Source: Anaeromyces robustus (Eukaryota; Neocallimastigomycota; Neocallimastigomycetes; Neocallimastigales; Neocallimastigaceae). From it: a stretch of DNA of 39,001 nt. The stretch covers positions 1 through 39,001 of the forward strand of contig MCFG01000515.1 in the NCBI GenBank assembly GCA_002104895.1. Reading direction: 5' to 3'. Positions within the stretch are counted from its first letter, which is position 1; every line of letters starts with the position of its first letter. Below are positions 11,001 to 21,033 of the stretch, in pieces. Both the position numbers and the translations under genes were made by a program. The notes below the pieces were generated by a model. The model was given only the letters and a program-made list of their open reading frames with translations, did not search any database and was not told where the DNA came from.

Positions 11001-11879
11001 AAATTTTTTCAGATTTTCATTATTTATTTTAATCATAAATCTAAATAATTTAAATAATATTTATTTTAGAAAACATCTCTCTGATTAATATTCTTTATTA
11101 TTAATTCATTTTATTTTATTTTATTATTATTTTTATATTTATTAATATTTAATAAATATTATATTGTTCTTGTTTTGTAACTTTTGTAAAATATTATTGT
11201 TTTGTTTTGTAACTTTTTTATTTTTTTGTTTTTTTTTATATAGTTGTTTGTTATCTTTTTTTTTATTTATTAATTTTCCTTCAGATTTTAATAAAAATAT
11301 TTTCATTAAATATTTAAATTTCCATATTCATTTTATTTATAATTATTAAGGTTTATATATTTTCCGTATAAATTAAATTTTATTAATACATCTTATCCCA
11401 TAAGGCAATTTTTTTAATTTATCAAAATATTAATATTGTAATATTTATATACAAGCATGAATAATATAATTTATATTAAATTGGTTTTAAAATTTATATT
11501 AAAAAGAAAGTACAAGTTTTAAATATTACAATATTATTAATAAATAAGATTTGACAAAATTTTAAAATTAATATTATTATTCTCCTCTGATTAATTTTTT
11601 AACAATAGACATCTTTATATATATTGTTATTATGCATAATTTATATATATTATGCTTTTTTACATTCCTTTTTTTTTTTTTTTTTTTTAAAAAAAAAATG
11701 GATAAAAAAAAAAACAATCATAATTATAAATATAATTAAAATTATTATTATAATTTCACTCTAAAGTTCATATTTATTTATTTATTTATTTATTGTTAGC
11801 AGTTTAAAATGCAAAACATGTGTTTAATATTTTATTATTGAAAGAAAATTATATAAAAATATTTATTTATTATTATATA

Positions 11880-12025
11880 ACATTTTTTATTGAGCTTATA
11901 TATACATTGTCTTTATTTTTTATACTTTTTTTATTGAGCTTATATATACATTATCTTTTATTTTTAATCCTTTTTTTTATTGAGCTTATATATATATATT
12001 ATCTTTATTTTTTTATACCTTTTAT
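11880..12025. repeat. 44-46-bp tandem repeat, three copies
   Basis: ATTGAGCTTATATATA recurs at 11889, 11933 and 11979, each followed by a variant of CATTRTCTTTATTTTT and a T-rich spacer. An open frame at 11820-12077 reads through it as repeats of IELIYT, which I regard as a by-product of the DNA repeat. Confidence 0.85.
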
Positions 12026-13113
12026 TCATTATTGTATGATAAATTTATTTTTTAAAATTGGGTATATTAATTATTAAAAGATATTAAAACTATCATAGAA
12101 GATTAAAAATAATAAAAGAATAATTTATTTAACATTTATTTTAATATAAATGTTAAATTACTTAATTGTTATTTATTTTTTCATATAAAAATTAATAATA
12201 TTAAATAATGATTTAATCTATATTTAGATATTTATTTTATTGTAAAAAAATAGTTATTAAACGTCAAATTCTATCATAAGTTTTTTTTTTATTATTTTAT
12301 AAAATAAAATATTATTATCATTATTAACATTATTATTATCATCATTAATTATATTGTTTATTTATTTATGTAGTCTTTAGTATTATGTTTTACTTTATAT
12401 GAAAAAAATAAAAAATTTTTTTCTTTCCTTATTTAATATATTAATATAAATATCCCATTTTTAATAGTTCATAACAAAAGTATAATATAAAATCATAATA
12501 ATAATAAATAATAATAACTATAATAATCATAATAATAGAAAAAAAAAATATGAAACTCTAAATTAAATATTAAAAAAATTGTCATAAATCTTATTTTTTA
12601 TTAAGAAAAATAAATAAAAAATACTTTATAATAAATTATGTTGTACAACATAAAAAATTTTTTTTATTTATTACCTTATGATTTGATATTTTAGTATTAT
12701 TCCCTTTTACATGCTTTTTTTTTTTTTTTTCCATTTTTTTAAAAAAAAAAATAATATGAAACATACTTTAAAAGATTTAATTTTTTAATTAATTAAAAGA
12801 TAAATTTAATTAATATATATTTTTAATAATGATTTTAATATATACTGAAAAAAAAAAAAATATATATATATAAATATCCTAAATTATTTCTAAAAAAATT
12901 TAAATCAATAATATATTTTTCATATTTGAAAATTATATATATTATTATAAAATAAAAAATTAATACTGGTTATTAATTAAAAATTATAATAAAATCAAAT
13001 AAAAAAAAAATAAAAACAAAAAAAAAAAACATAAATTAAAATATTTTTTATTCTAGAAATAAAAAGAATTTTTTTTTAAATATTTTATATATTAAATATT
13101 AGTAAAAAAAAAA

Positions 13114-14496
13114 ATGAAACTTATTAATATTTTAGCCTTAATCTCTTTAGCCATTTTTGGTTCCAATGCTATGAGAAATATTCCTTCCAAAGATTTAGTT
13201 AAAGAATTAAAAATTGGTTGGAGTTTAGGTAATACTTTAGATGCTCATTGTTTAGAAGATTTAGATTATTCCAGAGATCAACTTGCTTCTGAAACTTGTT
13301 GGGGAAATGTTAAAACTACTCCACAAATTTTTAATAAATTAAATGAAGTTGGATTTAATGTTTTCCGTGTACCAACTACTTGGACTGGACATTTTGGAAA
13401 TGGACCAGATTATAAAATTAATAATCAATGGATGAAAAGAGTTCATGAAGTAGTTGATTATGCTCTTAATACTGGTAGTTATGTTATTTTAAATATTCAT
13501 CATGAAAATTGGAATTATGCTTTTAGTAATAATTTAAATAATGCTAAAACAATTTTAGTAGCTATTTGGAAACAAATTGCTGCTGAATTTGCCAATTATG
13601 ATGAACATTTAATTTTTGAAGGTTTAAATGAACCAAGAAAAGTTAATACTGATGTTGAATGGAATGGTGGTGATAGAGAAGGATGGAATTTTGTTAATGA
13701 AATGAATGATCTTTTTGTTAAAACTATTCGTGCTACTGGAGGTAATAATGCTCTTCGTCATTTAATGATTCCAACTTATGCTGCTAGTGTTAATGATGGA
13801 GCTATTGGAAATTTCAAATATCCAAGTAATGATAATAAAGTTATTGTTTCACTTCATTCTTATAGTCCATACAATTTCGCTTTAAATACTGGTGCTGGCG
13901 CTGTTAGTACTTTTACGGATACCAATGATATTGATTGGGTTATGAGAACTATTAAATCATCATTTATTGATAAAAATATTCCAGTTATTATGGGAGAATT
14001 TGGTGCTATGAATCGTAATAATGAAGGTGAACGTGCTAAATGGGCAGAATATTATATTAAGAGTGCTACTGCTATTGGTGTACCATGTGTTTTATGGGAT
14101 AATGGTATTTTTGAAGGAGAAGGTGAACGTTTTGGTATTATTGATCGTTCTTCTTTAAGAATTGTTTATCCAGAATTAGTTAGTGGTTTAATGAAAGGTT
14201 TAGGAAACAACAATAACAACAATAACAATAACAACAACAATAACAATAACAACAACAACAACAATAACAACAACAACAATAACAACAACAATAACAATAA
14301 TAACAACAACAACAATAACAATAACAATAACGGTAACTCCTCTGTTGACTATTTCTCATGTGATTCTCAAGATTGGGGTTGTAAGAACAAAATGTCAGAT
14401 TTATGTTACCAAGAAGCTTCAAAATGTTGGTCATCCGGTAAAAGTGGTGATGTCTGCAGTAAAATGAATGCTGATTGTTCCAAGATTTGGCAATAA
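13114..14496 (+). CDS. Secreted GH5 endoglucanase with poly-Asn linker and six-cysteine module (paralogue 2)
   Basis: The product (460 residues) is built like its neighbours: signal peptide at about 1-19, GH5 domain at about 30-363, linker, cysteine module. Acid/base E173 (FEGLNEPR) and nucleophile E295 (IMGEFGA) keep the same numbering as in paralogues 1 and 3. The linker is an uninterrupted run of 42 asparagines (365-406), encoded by 29 AAC and 13 AAT codons. The tail has cysteines at 416, 423, 431, 438, 448 and 455. It probably cleaves internal beta-1,4-glucan bonds outside the cell. The ATG at 13114 follows an A-rich leader. The gene converges on paralogue 3 with about 730 bp between stop codons. 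Codon use changes sharply at the linker: almost all codons end in A or T before it, while many C-ending codons occur after it. Confidence 0.94.
   Translation: MKLINILALISLAIFGSNAMRNIPSKDLVKELKIGWSLGNTLDAHCLEDLDYSRDQLASETCWGNVKTTPQIFNKLNEVGFNVFRVPTTWTGHFGNGPDYKINNQWMKRVHEVVDYALNTGSYVILNIHHENWNYAFSNNLNNAKTILVAIWKQIAAEFANYDEHLIFEGLNEPRKVNTDVEWNGGDREGWNFVNEMNDLFVKTIRATGGNNALRHLMIPTYAASVNDGAIGNFKYPSNDNKVIVSLHSYSPYNFALNTGAGAVSTFTDTNDIDWVMRTIKSSFIDKNIPVIMGEFGAMNRNNEGERAKWAEYYIKSATAIGVPCVLWDNGIFEGEGERFGIIDRSSLRIVYPELVSGLMKGLGNNNNNNNNNNNNNNNNNNNNNNNNNNNNNNNNNNNNNNNNNNGNSSVDYFSCDSQDWGCKNKMSDLCYQEASKCWSSGKSGDVCSKMNADCSKIWQ
14206..14331 (+). repeat. (AAY)42 poly-asparagine codon repeat
   Basis: Forty-two consecutive Asn codons form the linker of GH5 paralogue 2. 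AAC (29) and AAT (13) are irregularly mixed. Such mixing means the peptide, not just a slipping trinucleotide, has been kept. The preference for AAC is opposite to the AAT preference of the catalytic domain. Confidence 0.95.
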
Positions 14497-14818
14497 ATAA
14501 AGTAGAATAAAAAATGAAAAAAAAAAAACATAAAAATAAAATAAAATAAAACATAGAACAAAAAAAAAAATAATAATAGTATTAAAATAATTTGTTAATG
14601 TATATTTACATTAATCTATAAATACTAGAAAAAAAATAAAAAGAATAAAAAAAAAACAATGGATAATATAAAAAAAAATATACTAGAATAAATAAAAAAA
14701 AATAAAAAGAAAACAATGGATAATATAAAAAAAATATACTAAAAAAAAAAATAAAAAGAAAAAAATGGATAATATATAAAAAAAATACAAAATAAATAAA
14801 TAATAAAAAATAAAAAAT

Positions 14819-14851
<33 letters not shown>

Positions 14852-15226
14852 ATAAAAATAAGTAATTAAGTATAAAAATATAAAAAAAATAATATATAAA
14901 ATAAAATAAAATAAATAAAATAAATAAAATAAATAAAATAAATAAAAAAAAATTAAAAAAATAAATATATATATTTTCTTTTCATTTGATTTTAATAATT
15001 TTATATTTTTATTATTATATTTATTTATTTATTATTATTATTATTATTTTTTAATATAAAATGATATTATACATGAATAAAATATATATTTGATATTTGT
15101 TTGTTTTATTAAAATATTATATTTATAATTTTTTATAAAACTTTTAAAATAAATGTATAAAAAAAAGATAATTAATTAATAGGATAGTATTATAATAAAT
15201 AGTATTAATTTAATTATTTTTCAATT
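14497..15226. other. AT-rich spacer between convergent GH5 genes
   Basis: This is the shared 3' flank of paralogues 2 and 3. It contains an imperfect tandem repeat (14627-14788) and then AAAAT- and AAATA-type simple repeats to about 14945. No gene is seen. Confidence 0.65.
14627..14788. repeat. Imperfect ~50-57-bp tandem repeat, three copies
   Basis: AATGGATAATATA recurs near 14658, 14715 and 14764, each preceded by AATAAAAAGAAAA-like sequence and followed by an A run and ATACTA or ATACAA. Unit length varies because of the homopolymers. Confidence 0.7.
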
Positions 15227-16759
15227 TTATTCCATGATTTTTGAACATTCTGAATCCATTTTTTTACAATCCTTTGGATCCTTTCCTGAGGAATAACATC
15301 TAGAAACACCTTTATAACATAAATCATACATTTGTTTTTTACATTCGATGTCTCTTGATCTACAAGAATTATAATTATCATTAATAACAGTTTGAATTGG
15401 TATATTTTTACCGGTAGTTTTACTTCTTGTTCTAATATAAGTTTTAGTTTTAGTTATTTTTGAAGTTTTCTTACTTTTAACAACTTTAATTATTTTTTTA
15501 TTATTATTATTAACTTTTGTAGTTGGATTAATGGTAGTAACTATAGTAGAAGTTATTGTTTTAGTAGTAGTTATCTTACCATTATCACTATTTTTAGTTT
15601 TAGTAACTTTAGTTGTTGTTATGGTTTTTGTTATTTTCTTATTTTTATTATTATTATTTTTAGTGTTCTTTAAATTACTCATTAATCCATCAAGAAGATC
15701 TGGATAAACAATTTTTAAAGAAGAACGATCAATAATACCAAAACGTTCACCTTCTCCTTCAAAAATACCATTATCCCATAAAATACATGGAACTCCAATA
15801 GCCTTAGCTTTTTTAATATAATATTTAGCCCATTTAACACGTTCCATTTCATTATTACGATTAGTAGCACCAAATTCACCAATAATGACTGGAATATTTT
15901 TTTGAATAAATTTAGTTTTAATTAAATTCATAATATTATCAATTTCATTAGTTTCTGTGAAAGTTGTTGTAGCACCATCACCATTATTTAAAGCAAAATT
16001 GTAAGGACTATAGGAATGAAGAGATACAATAAGTTTATTATCTTTAGATGGTAATTTAAAATGATTAATAGCACCATCATTAACACTAGCAGCATAAGTT
16101 GGAATCATTAAATGACGGAAAATATTATTACCACCAGAAGTACGAATAGTTTTAACAAAAAGTTTATTCATTTCATTAACAAAATCCCAACCTTCTTTAT
16201 CTCCACCATTCCATTCCATAGCCGTATTAACTTTTCTTGGTTCATTTAAACCTTCAAAAATTAAATGTTCATCATATTTAGCAAATTCTAATGCAATTTG
16301 TTTCCAAAGAGCCACTAAAATAATTTTAGCTTGATTTAAATTATTCGTAAAAGCATGATTCCAAGTTTCATGATGAACATTTAAAATAACATAACTACCA
16401 GTATTAAGAGCATAATCCACCACTTCATGAACTCTATTCATCCATGTCGTATCAATTTTATAATCTGGACCTTCACCAAAATGACCAGACCAAGTTACTG
16501 GAATACGAAAAGTATTAAAACCAAGTTCATTTAATTTTTTATAAAGGGATGAAGTTGCCTTAGGATTACCCCAACAAGTTTCAGAAGCTAATTGATCTTT
16601 AGAATAATCTATTGTATCAATACATTGAGCATCTAAAGCATTACCTAAATTCCAACCAATTTTTAAATCCTTAACTAATTCTTTGGAAGAAATATTTTTT
16701 ATGGCCTTTGAACAATATATAGCTAAACTAAATAATAATAAAAAATCGATAATTTTCAT
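15227..16759 (-). CDS. Secreted GH5 endoglucanase with Lys/Thr-rich linker and six-cysteine module (paralogue 3)
   Basis: The product (510 residues) has a signal peptide (about 1-19), a GH5 domain (about 30-363) and both catalytic glutamates at the shared positions E173 (FEGLNEPR) and E295 (IIGEFGA). The linker (about 364-460) is long, strongly basic and rich in Thr and Lys (for example TKTITTTKVTKTKN and KSKKTSKITKTKT), so it could be O-glycosylated and could bind acidic surfaces. The tail (461-510) keeps the six cysteines at 466, 473, 481, 488, 498 and 505 with the same spacing as the paralogues. It is more diverged than the other two: SKAI replaces SNAM at the end of the signal region and GWNLGNALDA replaces GWSLGNTLDA. 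An endoglucanase role is expected from the family; the exact substrate (cellulose, xyloglucan or mixed-linkage glucan) cannot be read. Confidence 0.93.
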   Translation of the reverse strand: MKIIDFLLLFSLAIYCSKAIKNISSKELVKDLKIGWNLGNALDAQCIDTIDYSKDQLASETCWGNPKATSSLYKKLNELGFNTFRIPVTWSGHFGEGPDYKIDTTWMNRVHEVVDYALNTGSYVILNVHHETWNHAFTNNLNQAKIILVALWKQIALEFAKYDEHLIFEGLNEPRKVNTAMEWNGGDKEGWDFVNEMNKLFVKTIRTSGGNNIFRHLMIPTYAASVNDGAINHFKLPSKDNKLIVSLHSYSPYNFALNNGDGATTTFTETNEIDNIMNLIKTKFIQKNIPVIIGEFGATNRNNEMERVKWAKYYIKKAKAIGVPCILWDNGIFEGEGERFGIIDRSSLKIVYPDLLDGLMSNLKNTKNNNNKNKKITKTITTTKVTKTKNSDNGKITTTKTITSTIVTTINPTTKVNNNNKKIIKVVKSKKTSKITKTKTYIRTRSKTTGKNIPIQTVINDNYNSCRSRDIECKKQMYDLCYKGVSRCYSSGKDPKDCKKMDSECSKIME

Positions 16760-18073
16760 TTTTATTTTTTATATTACAATTATAGATATATATTTATATA
16801 TTAAAGTAAATTTTGTATAAAAAATATAAAATAAAATAAAATAATTTTATAAAAAATTATAAATATAATATAATTATTAATATTATAATAATAATTTTTT
16901 TAAATTATTTTTTTTTAGACTCTTTCTTTGTTAATTCAAAAAAAGAAAAAGAAAAAGAAAATATGATTTTTTTTTTTTTTTTTCATTTTATATACTAAAT
17001 TATATAAATAAATTTACTATAAAAAAAATAATATTAATATATATTAAAATTTTAATATATTTATTTTGTCAAAAAAAAAAAATAGTTTAATATATCAAGA
17101 AACATTTTGTTTAAAATATATTTTAATATCTTTTCAATTAATTATCTTTTATAAATATTAAAATAATTGTAAATAGAATAAATATATATTATTATTATAA
17201 ATAATTAGAAAAAATAAAATAAAATAAAATAAAATAAAAAGTTTATATAAATATTTGTGTAAATAAGTAAATATTTTCAAAACAAAATACAAAAAAAAAT
17301 TATAATAAATAAAATTTATTATAAATATATAGAATCAATTTTTATTGATGAATTATAGAAAATATTTTATTATATATAACTTTTTTTATTTATATATAAA
17401 TAATTATTTTTATATTAATAAATTATTTATATTCTTAATTTATTATTTTATATCTAATATTTACAATTTAATTATTTATATATTAAAAATAAATATAATT
17501 ATATAAATATATTAATTATTTTTTTTTAATATACAAAAAAAAAAAAAAAGAAAAATGTTAATCAAATAGAAATGTTACAATAATAAAAAATGAAAAAAAG
17601 AATTATTATATTTTGGAAATTAGTGAATGTATAATATTTATATATATATTTTTTTTAAAATTTTTTTTTATTATTAATTTTTTTTTAAGTAATTTTAAAT
17701 AAAATAAAAAAAATAGTTTTAATCATCATAAATTTAATTTAATTTACATTTCTTTTTTTTATATTAATATATAAATAATAATGAGAGAAAAATATTTAGC
17801 TCTATTGTTAAAAGTGAAAATTACTAAATATAAATAAAATCTATAGTATGTTATATAGAAATTCTTTTTTTCTTTTTTTTTTTTTAGTAATTTCAAAAGA
17901 ATTATTAAATCTTGCTCTATAAACTAAAACTGCTGTTCCAATTCTATTATTAAATAAATAAATAAAAAAAAATTAAAAAAAAAAAAAAATAATTCAATAA
18001 TAAATAGGTAATGATTCCTTGTTCAAATTTTTCATTTTTTTTTTTTTCATTTTCATTTTCCCTTATTATATTA
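16760..18073. other. AT-rich intergenic region
   Basis: It lies upstream of GH5 paralogue 3 and downstream of the F-box gene. It contains homopolymers and short AAAAT repeats (about 17212-17240), with no gene-like frame and no structured element that I can support. Confidence 0.6.
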
Positions 18074-19435
18074 TTAAGCGGTTAAGCTTGTAGAACTATT
18101 TCCTTCTATGGATACGTTAGATGTTGATGACATCTGACAATTTTCATTAAGAGTAGTAGTAGTAGTGGTAGAAGAAGATTGTTTTGAAAGTTTTTCTAAA
18201 CTAACGGATGGATTATTGAAAGAAATTTCTTTTAAATGAGGGAAAATAATATTTTTTTGAACAGCAGATATTAAGGCTTTAGAAGTATCACATTTAATAG
18301 ATTCAAGAGTTTCTCTATTTTTTTCAATAAGAAAATCGAAAATAATAGAAGCTTGACTTTCTTGAAGAAAAGCATAATCAAGATCTTTTAAATGTTCTAT
18401 GACACAATTTTCTTTAAGAGCATTCATGAAAAAGGCCATATCTTTTATTTCAAAATCATTGGTAGTTGTTGTTGTGGATAATAAAGTACTATTATAAATA
18501 GCACCATTATTAACCCATCTAAATTTTTCTAAATTTTTACAACTAACAATAATATTTAAGATAGAATTTGGAGATAATCTGGAACATCTTTCTAAATCAA
18601 AAGATTTTATTTGATGACCATGAATTCTAATAAGAGGATTTAAAATATAATCGTTTAAGTTAGAAGATTGAGAAATGGTTACCGAAGTAAGAGAAGGACA
18701 ATTACTCCAAAGCCAAATAAAAGCAGAATCATCCACCATACTAGCATTTTGTAAATTAAGATGATGAAGTTTTGTGAAACATTCAACAGGAATAGCTTCT
18801 TGTAAATGATCCGCAAAAACGGTCATATCATTAAAATCAAGAGTAAGAGATTCTAAGGAAAGAGCAGATTTAGCAAATTGTTTAAGAGCAAAGAAAAATT
18901 TTGGAGCATCTTTTGAACTATTTTTTTCACTTGGAACTTTAAGAGCTAAAGATTTTAAACTAGAACAATGATCAGCAAGTTTTATTAAAAGTGATTGAGT
19001 TTCAGTATCTGCATAATCAAAAGTTTTAGTTTGATCATTAGAAGCTTTAATATCACTTTCATCAACAACAGCCGTTAAATCTAAATGTTTTACCATTTTT
19101 AAATGATTAAAATAATCTGTAAATGAAATATTGTTATTATTTTCATTGTTATTTTTGTCATTTTTGTTTTCATTGTTATTTTCTTTATTTTCATTATCAT
19201 TATCATTTTCTTCTTCATCGATAAATGAAGCAATAGATTCCATGGAATGATGAAGTGATTTAAGATTTTCTAAACTTCTAGTTTTTGGAGATTCCCAAAC
19301 ACTAGAAATAAAACAGGTATACCAATGTTTATTTACCAAACAACAATTAGCTAAAGAGGCATTATCTAAATGTTTTGAAATGCGGTCAGCAATTTCAAAT
19401 GGTAAAGAACTTAATTCAAAGTTATTTGAAGTCAT
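18074..19435 (-). CDS. F-box and leucine-rich-repeat protein
   Basis: The product has 453 residues. The N-terminus carries an F-box (about 8-50: LSSLPFEIADRISKHL, then LANCCLVNKHWY), the segment that binds Skp1 in SCF ubiquitin ligases. An acidic Asn/Glu/Asp run follows (about 74-102). The rest (about 108-405) has irregular leucine-rich repeats, with phrases such as LKSLALKVPS, LESLTLDF, LHHLNLQNASMVDD, LTSVTISQSSNL and IKSFDLERCSRLSP, in the manner of AMN1/FBXL-type receptors. The tail is Ser/Thr-rich. The likely role is substrate recognition for ubiquitin transfer in cytosol or nucleus; the target is unknown. The start at 19433-19435 precedes the F-box by only eight residues and is probably right. 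No introns are seen. Confidence 0.88.
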   Translation of the reverse strand: MTSNNFELSSLPFEIADRISKHLDNASLANCCLVNKHWYTCFISSVWESPKTRSLENLKSLHHSMESIASFIDEEENDNDNENKENNNENKNDKNNNENNNNISFTDYFNHLKMVKHLDLTAVVDESDIKASNDQTKTFDYADTETQSLLIKLADHCSSLKSLALKVPSEKNSSKDAPKFFFALKQFAKSALSLESLTLDFNDMTVFADHLQEAIPVECFTKLHHLNLQNASMVDDSAFIWLWSNCPSLTSVTISQSSNLNDYILNPLIRIHGHQIKSFDLERCSRLSPNSILNIIVSCKNLEKFRWVNNGAIYNSTLLSTTTTTNDFEIKDMAFFMNALKENCVIEHLKDLDYAFLQESQASIIFDFLIEKNRETLESIKCDTSKALISAVQKNIIFPHLKEISFNNPSVSLEKLSKQSSSTTTTTTLNENCQMSSTSNVSIEGNSSTSLTA

Positions 19436-19500
19436 TTTTAATTTTAGTTTTTTAGTTTTTTTAGTTTTTAGTTTTTTAGTTTGGTTTTAGTTTTTTTGTA
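19436..19500 (-). promoter_or_regulatory. ACTAAAAA-repeat leader of the F-box gene
   Basis: Read on the minus strand, the 60 bases before the ATG consist of repeated CTAAAAA/ACTAAAAAA units. The leader would be an unstructured, A-rich, nearly G-free mRNA segment. A role in translation is possible but not shown. Confidence 0.4.
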
Positions 19501-20406
19501 GGGTTATATTGATTAATTAATTAAATTAAATTCTTTTTTAAAATAAAATTATTAAATTATTAACTAAATGTAGGTATGCAAGATAGAAAAAAAAAACAAA
19601 AGTTAATAATTGTAAAGTTAAATAATTTTATTATTAAAAAAGAATATATTTTTAGTTAATTAAAGGTATATTTTTTTTCTTCTTTTTTTTATTTCTTCTG
19701 ATGATTAAAATGTAATTTTTATTTTGAAGATTCCAAGGAAAAAATCACAATTAAAATAAAAAAGAAATTATGATTTTTTTATGGGTGTAATTTTTTTTTT
19801 TTTTTTTTTATTCTATTTCATTTTCTTTATATATATATATTTAAAGAATATATATATATAAATAAATAAAAAATAATAGCTTTCTTTTTTTTTTTTTTTT
19901 AATAGATTAATATATAATTATTCAATAATTTATTAATTATTTGTTACTAAAAATAATACTTATTAAAAGAAATTCTTCATTTTTTTTTAAATAAATAAAA
20001 TATATATGTATTATTAATATATATATTAATATTTAATATATAAAACAAGGTCATCCCACAAAATTTTTATATATTAAAATAAATAAAATAAATGGTAATA
20101 AATATAATAAATATTTATAGCTTCAAAACATTTTTTGTTTATATGTTACTATAAATACTATAAATAATAATATAGATAATATTTTTAAATGTTTAAATTA
20201 ATCTTTTTTTTATTATTATTATTTTTTATTAAATCAAAGAAAATAAATAAGGATAATATCAAGAAATTTAATCAAATTTCTACTCATTTAAAGAATAAAG
20301 TTTTATAGATTTATTAAATCTATAAAAATTTTTATTTAAAAAAAAAAAAAGAAGTTGTTACAATTATAGTAATAAAATAAAAAGAAATATATATATGTCA
20401 ATTATA
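19501..20406. other. AT-rich region upstream of the F-box gene
   Basis: It holds T and A homopolymers and TA repeats (19830-19865). A short direct repeat of TTTATAGATTTATTAAATC character lies near 20300-20335. No gene is seen. Confidence 0.55.
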
Positions 20407-20543
20407 GTTATTGAAAAAAAATTAAATTTGATATTAATTAAATAATTACTATATTCAAATATGAAATAATAAATGTTATATTATTTCATATTTGAATATA
20501 GTAATTATTTAATTAATATCAAATTTAATTTTTTTTCAATAAC
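20407..20543. repeat. Perfect 65-bp inverted repeat with 7-base loop
   Basis: The left arm (20407-20471, starting GTTATTGAAAAAAAATT) and the right arm (20479-20543, ending AATTTTTTTTCAATAAC) are exact reverse complements over all 65 bases, including the A8/T8 run. The spacer is AATGTTA. The arm is not internally repetitive. DNA of this form can extrude as a cruciform, and a transcript would fold into a 65-bp hairpin. A foldback MITE or a replication template-switch product would both fit. The loop with its edges (AATAAATGTTAT) reappears inverted just after the right arm as ATAACATTTATT. Confidence 0.92.
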
Positions 20544-20983
20544 ATTTATTCATACCTAATTAACATTTTTCTTATTAATTATTACAATAACAATTTTTTT
20601 TTTATTTTATTTTACCAGTATCTATGCGTAACTACGTGTACTTAATATGGTTTATAAAATAATACTATAAAAAAATGAATTTAATAATAAAAAATATTCA
20701 TGTGTAACAAAATTAAAAAATACTAAAAAATTTAAAATTAAATATATATACAAATATATATTGATTTTATTCCAATTGAATTGAATTATATAAAAATTAA
20801 TTTATTTCTACTGTAAAATAGAATCATTTAAAAATGATAATAAAATATATAATAATAATAATAATAATAAAAATTAATTATTATTATTATTTATGATAAA
20901 AGTAGTAGTTGTTCTTATTAAAAGTTAAAATATTAAAAATAAAAGGAATTTTTAATCGTAATAATAATAATAATAAAAATTAT

Positions 20984-21033
<50 letters not shown>

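Larger units (their letters stand above)
8802..13113. other. AT-rich region between divergent GH5 genes
   Basis: About 4.3 kb separate the divergently read cellulases at 8801 and 13114, so both promoters should lie within it. I find no convincing gene. It contains a GC-rich palindrome cluster at 9706-9780 followed by an A30 run (9787-9816), a 10-bp tandem repeat (10911-11000) and a 44-46-bp tandem repeat (11880-12025). Open frames at 11164 and 11820 are Phe/Leu/Tyr/Ile-rich readings of T-rich DNA. A slightly GC-enriched patch at about 10706-10745 has no structure I can name. Confidence 0.55.

Noticed and set aside
11164-11349. 61-residue Phe-rich frame
   Set aside because: Low-complexity reading of T-rich DNA with no coding signal.
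11820-12077. 85-residue frame with repeated IELIYT motif
   Set aside because: The peptide repeat follows the 44-46-bp DNA tandem repeat, and composition is only Phe, Leu, Ile and Tyr.
14180-14554. Minus-strand frame rich in Cys and Tyr
   Set aside because: It is the antisense of the poly-Asn codon run in GH5 paralogue 2.
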